A DNA stretch of 64,000 bases from Microbulbifer agarilyticus. Lineage in GTDB: Bacteria > Pseudomonadota > Gammaproteobacteria > Pseudomonadales > Cellvibrionaceae. Under the pieces are notes generated by a model, which saw only the letters and a program-made list of their open reading frames with translations, was not told where the DNA came from and did not search any database. Positions 1 to 9,901 of this stretch are shown here, piece after piece. A program made the translations under genes and the position numbers. The stretch's first letter is position 1. Every line of letters begins with the position of its first letter. Location of the stretch: the NCBI RefSeq assembly GCF_020171345.1, contig NZ_JAIUZM010000002.1, positions 248,001 through 312,000 on the forward strand. Reading direction: 5' to 3'.

Positions 1-216
1 CCGCGCGGGGCGGAATTCTTCGGCCGTCATCTGCTGGCGATTGTCCAACTGATCGGCGGTCAAGCCGCGTCTGATGAGCGCGCCTTCCCTGAAACGCTAC
101 CGGCGGAAGTACTGATGGAAGCCAAGCGGCTTACACGATTGTTGCTAAGCCCCTTGCTCGGCAACCGCCCGATGAAAAGCCGCGAGCTGTTCCGCCAAGT
201 GTACTCTGTGGAATAG
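1..216 (+). CDS. recO: DNA repair protein RecO, 3' end only
   Basis: Partial gene entering from the left edge; the frame starting at base 1 is open and ends with TAG at 214-216, giving 71 residues. The C-terminal stretch [16 protein letters not shown] closely matches the end of proteobacterial RecO (E. coli ends with a KSRELFRQ block). RecO loads RecA on SSB-coated single-stranded DNA in the RecFOR recombination pathway. It converges on the barA kinase gene, with only 13 bases between the two stop codons. The N-terminal OB fold and any zinc site lie outside the window. Confidence 0.85.
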   Translation, partial: PRGAEFFGRHLLAIVQLIGGQAASDERAFPETLPAEVLMEAKRLTRLLLSPLLGNRPMKSRELFRQVYSVE

Positions 217-229
217 CTCCAGAGACGCG

Positions 230-3115
230 TCAATTAGTTTCAGCTTCTTCGCATTCGATACCAAACAGCGCTTCCAGATCCTGATCCGCACCCCAATCAC
301 GCAGACCTCGAATCTCTTTTTTCACCAGTTCATATGCCGCTTTAAACGCGCTGTCATCCAGCTCCTTTGCTGCCCTTGCTGAGTCGTACTCCTGAACGGG
401 GCGTAGCAGTTCCTGTAGTTGCCCGGTAGCGTTGCGCAGGCGTGGCACACCGCAATAGCAGCAACCTCCATGCAGCCGGTGAGTTCGCTCAAATAGCCCT
501 TTGCAATCCCCATTCTGTGCCAGTCGGGCGAGCTCCTGCTCGTCTTCGTGCAGGCCTTTCAGCAGCATACGTAGCAGGTCGCGAGCGAGGCCCGCATCCT
601 GATTGGCGAGATTCAGGCTTTCGCCGATATCGACCAGACGCGGTTCCACCGCTGTGGTTTTGGTGTCTGGCGCAGTGGCGCTGCTTACTTCCATCCAGCG
701 TTTTACGGTGTGTGTCAGCTGTGTCTCGCTGACCGGTTTACTCAGGTAATCGTCAAGTCCGGCACTGAGCAGGCGCGATTTCTCCTCGGTGCCTACGTGG
801 GCGGTGAGGGCGATGATGGGGGTGCGGTGACCGGATTCCCGCTCGCGGATCCGTTGCGTGGTGGCAATGCCGTCTAGCCCGGGCATCTGGATATCCATAA
901 AGATCATATCAAAATGCTGACTTTGCCACTGCTGGAGCGCCTCTTCGCCGGAGCTGGCGATTAACGCCTCAATATGCTGCGCACGCAGCAGTTCACTCAT
1001 CAGCTTTCGGTTTGGTTCGTAGTCGTCGACCACCAGCACCCTGGGTTGCGTGGGCCAGGGTAGGGCTGGGTAGGTGCCGGTTTGCGGGCGAGACTGTGCC
1101 TGTTGCGGAACCGTGCGCTTCAGTGCGCGGAGCAGACCATCGCGGCTTACCGGTTTGGCAAGGAAGGCCAATACTCGGGTGCGCAATGCATCGTAGCAGC
1201 GTCGCAAGTCCACTGGAGATCCTTGCACGATTACTCGACACTGGTAGGTATCCACCAGCTGTTGCACGGTACTGATAAAGCCTTCGAAGTCGTCGCCGGC
1301 AAGGGCGGTATCGATAATCAGTCCATCGGGAAGGGCGTCGTGGCGCCACATCTGCTCCACGGCGGGTACCAGGCTCTCTCCATCATTATGCTCCAGGGGG
1401 GCCGCCCGCCAATGGCTGAGCTGCTGGTAGATCTGTGTGCGGGTGATGGGATTGGGGTCCACGAGCAACAGGCGGCACCCGGGAAACTGCTCGCGGGTAA
1501 CTGCGACCCGATTGCGGTCGATGGTGAGGGGTAGTTGAATCCAGTAGCTGCAGCTACCCTGATCATTGTCGTCGAGGCCGATTTCTCCGCCCATGGATTG
1601 CACCAGATTGCGCGCAATGCCGAGCCCCATTCCGCTATTCGAAAGCTGGTGTTGCGCGGTCGCACTGGTGAGTAGGAGGCGCAATTCACGGCGGCGCTGT
1701 TCGTCGCCGCGGGCACCATTGTCGGTGATCGTGATACGCACCATCAGCTCGGATTCTTTGCCACTGAGCACTTCGATGCGCACCGGAATGCTGCCATTTT
1801 CAGAACTGTGGATGGCGAGGCTCACCAGATTGGTCAGGATCTGCTTGATACGCAGGGGGTCACCAATTTGAGATGGCGGCAGCTGCGGGTCGACGAACGG
1901 CACCAGTTCCAGATTATGTTCATAGCCGTAAGGCGCGAGGATCTGCAGTGTCTCTTCAAGAACCTGACCTAAATTCATGGGGCTGTGATCGAGCACCAGA
2001 TTGCCGGACTCGATACGCGAGAAATCCAGAATGTCATTAATGGATGTCAGCAGGTTCTCCGATGACCGCAAGATAGTCTGCAGGTAATCCTGCTGCAGCT
2101 GATCAACCTCGGTTTTTAACAGCAGGTTGGTAAACCCGATGATACCGTTGAGCGGGGTGCGAATTTCGTGGCTGGTATTGGCGAGGAAGGTGGACTTCAC
2201 CCGGCTGTTTTCCTCGGCTTTCTTACGGGCCATTTCCAGCTCGATGTTTTGCTCTTCCATCGAGTCTAGCGATTGACGCAGATCCTCCATGGTCTGGTGC
2301 AGGCCCTCCTGGTAATCCCTTTGATATTCCGAGAGGTTTCGAGCTGTGTGCCCGATTTCTTCACCCAGCTGATGCAGTTCGAGGTTTCTGGAATTGGGGA
2401 TTTGGGTCAGGAAGTTCCCGCCACCGATGGATTGCAGTGCGCGTTTGAAGCGCTCCAGGCTGTGGGATACACGCTCGGCAATGACTGCTGCCCAGACGAG
2501 TGCGACCAGACTGCAAAAAATCAGCCCGATCAGGCCGACCAGAGCCACCTGATAGGTGCCCACCAGAAAGTAGGGGCGGTGCAGTTCGATGCTCAGCCAG
2601 CAGTTGGCATTTTCACCAATCAAGGGCTGCAGCACGTGCAAGCTTTTCAGGTCTTCGTAAATATGCGCATGCTTGCCACGCAATTCACTGGCTGTAAATA
2701 CCGTGCGCGGGCGCGGGCCGACGCTGGATATGAGCTTAAATTCTTCTATGCCCTGCGCGTTGAGGTCAGCACGGTACAGTTGCACCGAGCGGATCATGCC
2801 TCGCTCGAGCATCAGGGCCATCAGGCTTTTATCGAGCCACTCGATACGTTCTTCGAATGAATGACCACCACTCAGGTGGATCAGCTCCACAAGGGTCTCT
2901 GCGCTGGCGCGTCCGTGACTCAATAGCAGATCCCGGCGGTCTCCGGCCTGCTGCAACGTAAATAACAGGCTGAGCATGATGGTCAGAAGCAACGCGGGGG
3001 TCATCACGTAGCGGAACAGCAGGGCACGCAGCGATAGGCGTCGTCGCCTGGATGCGGCACCTGTCGGCGACGTCTTAGGGCTGAATGAAGGGTCAGAGGA
3101 GCGGGATTGAACCAT
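230..3115 (-). CDS. barA: Hybrid sensor histidine kinase of the BarA/GacS type
   Basis: A 961-residue inner-membrane tripartite hybrid kinase. Domains in order: basic N-terminal tail, TM1 about 35-56, periplasmic sensor to about 180, TM2 about 187-212, HAMP to about 265, coiled coil to 305, HisKA with the phospho-acceptor His316 in SHEIRTPLNG, HATPase_c, a degenerate-looking first receiver (about 545-660), a second receiver with FMDIQMPG around 735-745, and a C-terminal Hpt with its His in THRLHGGCCYCG near 878. This is the BarA/GacS architecture. In gammaproteobacteria that kinase phosphorylates UvrY/GacA, which drives Csr/Rsm small RNAs; neither partner is in the window. It sits next to cysM and relA, as in pseudomonads. 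The start ATG is at 3113-3115. Confidence 0.93.
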   Translation of the reverse strand: MVQSRSSDPSFSPKTSPTGAASRRRRLSLRALLFRYVMTPALLLTIMLSLLFTLQQAGDRRDLLLSHGRASAETLVELIHLSGGHSFEERIEWLDKSLMALMLERGMIRSVQLYRADLNAQGIEEFKLISSVGPRPRTVFTASELRGKHAHIYEDLKSLHVLQPLIGENANCWLSIELHRPYFLVGTYQVALVGLIGLIFCSLVALVWAAVIAERVSHSLERFKRALQSIGGGNFLTQIPNSRNLELHQLGEEIGHTARNLSEYQRDYQEGLHQTMEDLRQSLDSMEEQNIELEMARKKAEENSRVKSTFLANTSHEIRTPLNGIIGFTNLLLKTEVDQLQQDYLQTILRSSENLLTSINDILDFSRIESGNLVLDHSPMNLGQVLEETLQILAPYGYEHNLELVPFVDPQLPPSQIGDPLRIKQILTNLVSLAIHSSENGSIPVRIEVLSGKESELMVRITITDNGARGDEQRRRELRLLLTSATAQHQLSNSGMGLGIARNLVQSMGGEIGLDDNDQGSCSYWIQLPLTIDRNRVAVTREQFPGCRLLLVDPNPITRTQIYQQLSHWRAAPLEHNDGESLVPAVEQMWRHDALPDGLIIDTALAGDDFEGFISTVQQLVDTYQCRVIVQGSPVDLRRCYDALRTRVLAFLAKPVSRDGLLRALKRTVPQQAQSRPQTGTYPALPWPTQPRVLVVDDYEPNRKLMSELLRAQHIEALIASSGEEALQQWQSQHFDMIFMDIQMPGLDGIATTQRIRERESGHRTPIIALTAHVGTEEKSRLLSAGLDDYLSKPVSETQLTHTVKRWMEVSSATAPDTKTTAVEPRLVDIGESLNLANQDAGLARDLLRMLLKGLHEDEQELARLAQNGDCKGLFERTHRLHGGCCYCGVPRLRNATGQLQELLRPVQEYDSARAAKELDDSAFKAAYELVKKEIRGLRDWGADQDLEALFGIECEEAETN

Positions 3116-3302
3116 GTTGCCTGACTGCGCTAATGCGTATTGTGTTATTTTTGTCCGATTCTACCCTTGCTGACGGTAGAAACCAGCCCCATTTCACGCT
3201 TTCAGTAGTCGGAACTCTGTGGCACGCCCGCGCTCGATTCGCAGTGTCGCCGGCTCGGAGGTAGAATGAGCGCCCGCCTAGGCCGATGGACCTGTAGTAA
3301 CG

Positions 3303-4211
3303 ATGGATTTTCCGACGGATTACCCGACGATTGCCGATTGTGTTGGTAACACTCCACTGGTGCGCTTGCAGCGTATTCCGGGGCAGGCCAGCAATACCCT
3401 ACTGCTCAAACTGGAAGGCAATAACCCAGCTGGGTCGGTAAAAGATCGCCCGGCGCTCTCCATGATCACCCGCGCCGAGTCTCGGGGGCAGATTCATCCC
3501 GGCGATACCCTGATCGAAGCGACCAGTGGCAACACGGGTATCGCGCTGGCGATGGCGGCTGCAATTAAAGGCTACCGATTAATCCTGATCATGCCCGAAA
3601 GTGCTACGGATGAGCGAAAGGCTGCAATGGCGGCCTACGGAGCGGAATTGATTCTTGTTACTTCTGAACAGGGCATGGAAGGCGCGCGTGATCTGGCATT
3701 ACAAATGCAAGCCGAAGGCCAGGGATTGGTATTGGATCAATTCTCCAACCTGGACAACCCGCAGGCGCATATTGATAGCACTGGGCCCGAGATCTGGCGA
3801 CAGACCGGCGGCCGGATAACGCATTTTGTTTCTTCTATGGGCACCACCGGCACCATTATGGGGTGTGGCCGCTATCTCAAGCAGCAGAATCCGGATATTC
3901 AAATTGTTGGGCTGCAGCCGACCGAAGGTTCTGCGATTCCGGGTATTCGCCGCTGGCCCCAGGCGTATTTGCCCAGAATATTTGTCCCGCAGGAAGTTGA
4001 CCGGGTAATGGATATTAGTCAGGCAGAGGCGGAAACCATGACCCGCCGATTGGCCCGTGAAGAAGGTATTTTTTGCGGAGTATCCTCCGGCGGCGCCGTG
4101 GCAGGGGCATTGCGACTCTCTGCCGAAGTGGAAAATGCCACTATCGTGGCGATCATTTGTGATCGCGGCGATCGTTACCTCTCCTCGGGTCTGTTTAACG
4201 CCGACCAGTAA
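3303..4211 (+). CDS. cysM: Cysteine synthase B (O-acetylserine sulfhydrylase)
   Basis: A 302-residue PLP enzyme of the cysteine synthase/cystathionine beta-synthase fold. It condenses O-acetylserine with sulfide or thiosulfate to give cysteine or S-sulfocysteine in the cytoplasm. The PLP lysine is Lys47 in PAGSVKDRPA. The phosphate-binding loop is TSGNTGIALA, and the SSMGTTGTIMG and GVSSGGA segments are typical of the family. The length and the sequence around the active site favour CysM over CysK. It is divergent from barA, and relA starts 27 bases after its stop, so cysM and relA may be co-transcribed. No strong Shine-Dalgarno is visible before the ATG. Confidence 0.93.
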   Translation: MDFPTDYPTIADCVGNTPLVRLQRIPGQASNTLLLKLEGNNPAGSVKDRPALSMITRAESRGQIHPGDTLIEATSGNTGIALAMAAAIKGYRLILIMPESATDERKAAMAAYGAELILVTSEQGMEGARDLALQMQAEGQGLVLDQFSNLDNPQAHIDSTGPEIWRQTGGRITHFVSSMGTTGTIMGCGRYLKQQNPDIQIVGLQPTEGSAIPGIRRWPQAYLPRIFVPQEVDRVMDISQAEAETMTRRLAREEGIFCGVSSGGAVAGALRLSAEVENATIVAIICDRGDRYLSSGLFNADQ

Positions 4212-4238
4212 ACATGATTTTGATCGCGAGTTAGACCA

Positions 4239-6491
4239 TTGGTACAGGTTAGAAAAAATTATCCGCGCTTAGCTGACGGCACCCTGGACCGGGAGGCCTG
4301 GCTTCGTCACATTCAGTCCATGGCCCAGCTCGATGGCGGTACCGTCGTCAATCTGCGCAAAGCCGTGGAGATGAGTGAAGACGCGGAGCAGCGGGCCATC
4401 GAAGCGGAAAATATCTGGGCAGAAGGCGCGAGCAGTTTCCTCACCGGCCTGGAAATGGTGGAAATCCTCGCGGACCTGCAAATTGACGGCGAGGCCCTGT
4501 GTGCGGCCATGCTGTATCGCGCAGTGCGAGAAAAACGCTTACCGCTGAAAACCGTTGAAGCGGAAATGGGCGAGACCGTCGCCAAACTTATTCGCGGCGT
4601 ATTGCGTATGGCGGTGATTCGCAGCCGCAGTGCCGATACCGGTGAAGAAAATCAAAGCGGTGCGGTCGAAGAGCATTCAGAAAATATCCGCAGGATGCTG
4701 GTCGCGCTGGTTGACGATGTACGGGTTGCGCTGATCAAGCTTGCGGAGCGTACCTGCGCTATTCGCGCGGCAAAAAACACAGATGAAGCCAAACGACGCC
4801 GGGTTGCCCGAGAAGTGGCCGATGTCTATGCACCGCTGGCGCACCGGCTGGGTATTGGTCATATCAAGTGGGAGCTTGAGGATCTGGCATTTCGCTATCT
4901 TGAACCCGATGACTATATGCAGATTGCGCGCCTGCTGGACGAAAAGCGGCTGGCGCGACAGGAGTATATCGACGATGTACTCAGCCTGTTGCGTAACGAG
5001 TTACACAAGGCGGATATCGACGGCGAAGTATTTGGGCGTGCAAAGCACATCTACAGTATCTGGCGGAAAATGCGCCGGAAAAATATCGGATTTTCACAAG
5101 TTTACGATATCCGAGCGGTGCGCATTCTCGTCCCTACCGTCCGCGACTGTTATGCGGTGCTGGGCATCGTCCACAACTTGTGGCGAAACATCCCTAATGA
5201 ATTTGATGATTACATTGCCTCACCGAAAGAAAATGGCTACCGCTCCCTGCACACCGCGGTAATTGGCCCGGATCGCAAAGTGCTCGAAGTCCAGATTCGG
5301 ACTTTCGCCATGCACGAAGAGGCAGAGTACGGGGTTTGTGCGCACTGGCGTTATAAGGGTACCGATAAGAAATCGGGCCAGCTGGAAGGGCAAGACGGCT
5401 ACGAGCAAAAAATTTCCTGGCTGCGGCAGGTATTGGACTGGCACGAAGAAGTGGGGGGCAACCCCCTGCAGGACGACCTGCAGGCCAGCGATGTAGACAC
5501 GCGCATCTATGTTTTCACTCCAGATGGACACGTGGTGGACCTGCCCAAGGGGGCGACCCCCCTCGATTTTGCCTACCGCATCCATACTGAAATTGGACAC
5601 CGCTGCCGGGGCGCCAAGGTGGACGGGCGCATTGTGCCGCTCAACCACGAACTGCAGACGGCCAACCAGGTGGAAATTCTCACGGGCAAGCGGGAGTCAC
5701 CCAGTCGCGACTGGATCTCGCGCAGCATGGGCTACATCACTACATCCCGCGCCCGCGCCAAGGTGATTCACTGGTTCAAGCAGCAGGCGCGGGATCAGAA
5801 TGTCGCGGAAGGGCGTTCAATCCTTGACGGTGAATTCAAGCAGCTGGCGCTTCCGGACTTCGATTACGAAAAACTGGCAAAGAAACTCAATATGCACTCG
5901 CTGGACGACCTGTATGCGGCCGTCGGGGCGGGAGATATTGGTGTGGGCCAGGTACTGAATGCCGCACAGCGTATGGTCAAGGTGGAGCAGGACGAGCCGA
6001 TCCTCTCGCTGACGGCACCGGTTGCGCGCGAAGGGCAGGCCGATGTCTATATCGATGGTGTCGGCAACCTGATGACCCATATTGCCGGCTGCTGTAATCC
6101 GCTGCCGGGCGACGAGATCATGGGGTATATCACCCTTGGCCGCGGCGTTTCCATTCACCGCAAGGACTGCGCGAATATGCTGCGCATGCAGGCGGATGAG
6201 CCAGAGCGGATTCTACAGGTGGAATGGTCAGAAAAGCCCACAGAGGTCTATGCCGTAGAAATCATGGTGGAAGCCTACGACCGACATGGTCTGTTGCGGG
6301 ATGTCACCACCATGTTGGATAGCCAGCGGATCAATATCACGGCAATGCAGACCCACTCCAACAAAAACAAGCATACGGTGGATATGGTGATTACCGCGGA
6401 AATCCATAACTTTGAAGAGTTGAGCCAGGTATTGCACCGTATTAATCAGTTGCCGAATATCGCTTCAGCGAAACGGCGCATATTGCACTGA
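4239..6491 (+). CDS. relA: (p)ppGpp synthetase I, RelA
   Basis: A 750-residue ribosome-associated stringent-response synthetase making ppGpp/pppGpp from ATP and GDP/GTP. The N-terminal HD region lacks the HD hydrolase signature, as expected for RelA rather than SpoT. The synthetase domain carries GYRSLHTAV (333-341) and EVQIRT (350-355). A TGS domain begins near IYVFTPDGHVVDLPKGAT (about 424-441), followed by the zinc-finger/helical region with AGCCNPLPGD and a C-terminal ACT domain (about 670-750). The start is a TTG at 4239 giving MVQVR, the N-terminus seen in Pseudomonas RelA; there is no in-frame ATG nearby and the SD is weak, suggesting low translation. It lies between cysM and mazG. Confidence 0.95.
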   Translation: MVQVRKNYPRLADGTLDREAWLRHIQSMAQLDGGTVVNLRKAVEMSEDAEQRAIEAENIWAEGASSFLTGLEMVEILADLQIDGEALCAAMLYRAVREKRLPLKTVEAEMGETVAKLIRGVLRMAVIRSRSADTGEENQSGAVEEHSENIRRMLVALVDDVRVALIKLAERTCAIRAAKNTDEAKRRRVAREVADVYAPLAHRLGIGHIKWELEDLAFRYLEPDDYMQIARLLDEKRLARQEYIDDVLSLLRNELHKADIDGEVFGRAKHIYSIWRKMRRKNIGFSQVYDIRAVRILVPTVRDCYAVLGIVHNLWRNIPNEFDDYIASPKENGYRSLHTAVIGPDRKVLEVQIRTFAMHEEAEYGVCAHWRYKGTDKKSGQLEGQDGYEQKISWLRQVLDWHEEVGGNPLQDDLQASDVDTRIYVFTPDGHVVDLPKGATPLDFAYRIHTEIGHRCRGAKVDGRIVPLNHELQTANQVEILTGKRESPSRDWISRSMGYITTSRARAKVIHWFKQQARDQNVAEGRSILDGEFKQLALPDFDYEKLAKKLNMHSLDDLYAAVGAGDIGVGQVLNAAQRMVKVEQDEPILSLTAPVAREGQADVYIDGVGNLMTHIAGCCNPLPGDEIMGYITLGRGVSIHRKDCANMLRMQADEPERILQVEWSEKPTEVYAVEIMVEAYDRHGLLRDVTTMLDSQRINITAMQTHSNKNKHTVDMVITAEIHNFEELSQVLHRINQLPNIASAKRRILH

Positions 6492-6537
6492 TAACGTCTG
6501 CTCATCCTGAATACCCGCGGACGGGAAGGCGCGGAAA

Positions 6538-7365
6538 ATGAAGCAAAACTACAGCGTTGAAGATCTGCAGTACCTGATGGCCCAGCTGCGGAACCCCGAT
6601 GGGGGTTGCCCCTGGGATCTCAAGCAGAGCTTCGCCACCATCGTACCCTCGACGATTGAGGAGGCCTACGAAGTTGCCGAGGCGATCGAACAGGAAGATT
6701 TTGAACACCTGCACGAAGAGCTCGGCGATTTGCTGTTTCAGGTGATCTTCTATGCACAACTCGGGCGTGAAGAGGGGCACTTTGACTTCTCCCGTATTGT
6801 CGACACCCTGGTGCGTAAGCTGGTGCGCAGGCACCCGCATGTATTTCCATCGGGTGAACTCTACGGAGAAAACGCCACCGCGGAGATCGACGAACAGCAG
6901 GTAAAGGCGAACTGGGAAGCGATCAAGGTGGCGGAAAGGCAGGAGAAGGGAGAGGGCGGTACTCTGGACGGCGTGGCCACGGGGTTGCCGGCACTCACCC
7001 GAGCGGCGAAGCTGCAAAAACGCGCTGCTCAAGTTGGCTTCGACTGGCCGGAAATCGACGGCGTGCTTGGCAAGGTCGAAGAGGAATTGCGTGAGCTGCG
7101 CGAGGCAATCGCCAGCGGCGACCGCGAGCATGCCAACGAAGAGCTCGGTGACCTACTGTTCTCCTGTGTCAATGTGGCGCGCCATCTGAAGCAAGACCCG
7201 GAAAGTGCCTTGCGCAAGAGCAATCGGAAGTTTGAGCAGCGTTTTGGTGCAGTGGAGGATGCGCTGCGGGCTCGGGATCTGCAGCCCACTGACGTTTCTC
7301 TGGAGGAGCTGGACAGGTTGTGGGACGCGGCGAAAAGCGCAGGGAGTGACTCCGCAGAAGCGTAA
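6538..7365 (+). CDS. mazG: Nucleoside triphosphate pyrophosphohydrolase MazG
   Basis: A 275-residue all-alpha NTP pyrophosphatase that hydrolyses (d)NTPs to NMP plus pyrophosphate and is linked to house-cleaning and to lowering ppGpp in starvation. Two tandem MazG domains are visible. The N-terminal one has GGCPWDLKQS and the metal-binding EEAYEVAEAI...EELGDLLFQV pattern; the C-terminal one has EEELRELREAI...NEELGDLLFS. The length matches E. coli MazG (263). It starts 46 bases after relA in the same direction, the conserved relA-mazG arrangement, and probably shares its mRNA. GGAA lies just before the ATG. Confidence 0.94.
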   Translation: MKQNYSVEDLQYLMAQLRNPDGGCPWDLKQSFATIVPSTIEEAYEVAEAIEQEDFEHLHEELGDLLFQVIFYAQLGREEGHFDFSRIVDTLVRKLVRRHPHVFPSGELYGENATAEIDEQQVKANWEAIKVAERQEKGEGGTLDGVATGLPALTRAAKLQKRAAQVGFDWPEIDGVLGKVEEELRELREAIASGDREHANEELGDLLFSCVNVARHLKQDPESALRKSNRKFEQRFGAVEDALRARDLQPTDVSLEELDRLWDAAKSAGSDSAEA

Positions 7366-7602
7366 CGCTTGGCGGATTGGTTGGTTTTGACCGCGCTCAA
7401 CGTCTTGGTTTTTCTGTTTAAATTTTCGCCATTTTGGTGGCGGTCTGCTTTAATTGATGGCCAAATTGTAAAAAAATTACCAAATTCGGCCTGACCACAT
7501 GCGGGCTTGTTCTGTGTTGGGGCAAAGTGTAAGGTAGCGCTCTTTTCTCGGGGCGCCGCCGGAATCACCTGTCCGGAACAACCAATAACGGCCTCGGCAT
7601 GA

Positions 7603-8274
<672 letters not shown>

Positions 8275-8600
8275 GCTCCGTGCTCTCTCCGGTAGCTGCA
8301 CATACTGTTTCGCGCTGCTTTTGCACCTTTACGGTAATGCTGTGCAGTAACACAAAGCTCCTTCGGGAGCTTTTTTTATGCAGCGACATTTTCCCGCAGA
8401 GGTTAATCCAAACGGATGATCGCGGTGTATAGGGATCTGGTTCTATCTATCTCAAGGTAATTGACCCCACCACCAATGGGTTTACCGCGAACCATAAGCT
8501 AGTAAAATTTCGCTGAACTCGGCTTGGTGACTGCGCTACATTGGCTAGCCTGCAGACACCTCAAGTGGGGCCTGCACGACCAAAAGGAGCCAATTGCAAC
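8275..8600 (+). promoter_or_regulatory. Gene-free interval between adk and hemH, with a possible hemH promoter
   Basis: These 326 bases contain no convincing gene. Beyond the adk terminator, TTTACC (8481-8486) and TAAAAT (8503-8508) are separated by 16 bases and could be a sigma-70 promoter for hemH. AAAAGGAG at 8582-8589 is a good ribosome binding site 11 bases before the ATG at 8601, and this fixes the hemH start. The promoter call is pattern-based only. Confidence 0.35.
8354..8377 (+). terminator. Rho-independent terminator of adk
   Basis: A perfect 8-bp stem (AAAGCTCC at 8354-8361 with GGAGCTTT at 8366-8373) closes a TTCG tetraloop and runs into seven T residues (8371-8377). It lies 80 bases after the adk stop and ends that transcript. 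Confidence 0.92.
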
Positions 8601-9620
8601 ATGGCGCACGCGATTATCCTGATGAACCTGGGTACCCCAGCGGAACCGACCCCAAGTGGGGTGCGGCAGTTTCTCAGGGATTTCCTGTCCGACCCGCGGG
8701 TTGTAGAAATTCCTCGTCCAGTGTGGGCGATGATTCTGAATTTGTTCATTCTGCCGTTTCGGCCGGCCAAGATCGCTCCGGCGTATCGCGAGATATGGGG
8801 GCAGGGGCTCGACGGTGAGGCCGTTACCGGATCGCCAATCACCTATTACACACAGCGACAGGTGGCCCTTTTGCAGCAGCGACTCGATGCTGTCGCACAG
8901 GGGCAATTTACCGTCACCTACGCGATGACCTACGGGGCTCCGTCCCTGAAAGAGACGGTGACACGGCTGCAGGAGGAGGGCGTATCTGGGTTCACCCTCT
9001 TGCCGCTTTACCCGCAATACTCCGCGACCACTACGGGCGCTATCTACGATCAGGTGGCAGACATCATACGTGGATCGCGCAATGTTCCCGATATCTCGGT
9101 GGTGCACGAATACTGGCAACACCCTGGGTATATTACGGCGTTGGCGAATTCTGTACGTGAACATTGGGCAAAACACGGTGCCGCAGAAAAGCTCCTGATG
9201 TCTTTTCACGGGATTCCCAAGGCGAATGTCCGCAAGGGCGACCCGTATTACCAGCATTGCTGCGGCACCGCGGAACTCCTGGCGGAATCCCTGCAGCTTC
9301 CGAGAGACAAATGGGAAATCACTTTTCAATCCCGCTTTGGTAAAGCGGAGTGGTTGCAGCCCTATACCGATAAAACTCTGATTGAGTGGGGGCAAAACGG
9401 CGTTGCCAGTGTCGATGTCATTTGTCCGGCGTTTTCGGCAGATTGTTTGGAGACTCTGGAAGAAATCGCGGTGGAGAATCGCGCTAACTTTATTGATGCG
9501 GGTGGAGCGGAGTATCGATATATTCCAGCATTGAACGCCCGTGTGGATCATATACAGGCCCTGGAGGCCATTGTGCGTGATCGATTGCCCGCGGCCGTTT
9601 CACATCAAACGAATGCATAA
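8601..9620 (+). CDS. hemH: Ferrochelatase
   Basis: A 339-residue enzyme that inserts Fe2+ into protoporphyrin IX, the last step of haem synthesis, usually at the cytoplasmic face of the inner membrane. It begins MAHAIILMNLGTP, a typical HemH N-terminus. The metal-inserting histidine is in LLMSFHGIPK, and the conserved glutamate is in CPAFSADCLETLEEI. The frame is open 60 bases further upstream from a TTG, but the ATG at 8601 is preferred because AAAAGGAG precedes it and the protein then starts where the family does. It is monocistronic by appearance. Confidence 0.95.
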   Translation: MAHAIILMNLGTPAEPTPSGVRQFLRDFLSDPRVVEIPRPVWAMILNLFILPFRPAKIAPAYREIWGQGLDGEAVTGSPITYYTQRQVALLQQRLDAVAQGQFTVTYAMTYGAPSLKETVTRLQEEGVSGFTLLPLYPQYSATTTGAIYDQVADIIRGSRNVPDISVVHEYWQHPGYITALANSVREHWAKHGAAEKLLMSFHGIPKANVRKGDPYYQHCCGTAELLAESLQLPRDKWEITFQSRFGKAEWLQPYTDKTLIEWGQNGVASVDVICPAFSADCLETLEEIAVENRANFIDAGGAEYRYIPALNARVDHIQALEAIVRDRLPAAVSHQTNA

Positions 9621-9901
9621 GTTTTAAAATTTTCTTTTCCTAATACGGCGTCCGCCTGACTATTTCGTGTGAGGTTTCAACGGGAAATTTGTAAAAAATC
9701 CGTTGAAACCCAAAAAATATCCAATAATTTTGTGTTTTTTGGTTGTTTTTAATCTTTTTTTCTTGCAAACCCTCCTTTTTTTATTAACTTTGATACAGCC
9801 GCGTCATTTTTAATGGCTGGGCTGCTCTCAATTGTTCAAAGTTGGTCGAAACACACTTCAGTGTTCACAGTGACTTCTCATATAGAGAAAGGAGACTAGG
9901 G
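9621..9901. promoter_or_regulatory. A/T-rich control region with an 11-bp inverted repeat upstream of the AlgP-like gene
   Basis: This interval is strikingly A/T-rich compared with its surroundings, with several T-runs. It carries a perfect 11-bp inverted repeat: GGTTTCAACGG at 9673-9683 and CCGTTGAAACC at 9700-9710, spacer 16. It could be the hemH 3' hairpin (no U-tract follows) or an operator for the next gene. AAAGGAG at 9888-9894 is the ribosome binding site for the ATG at 9902. No coding sequence is seen here. Confidence 0.45.
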
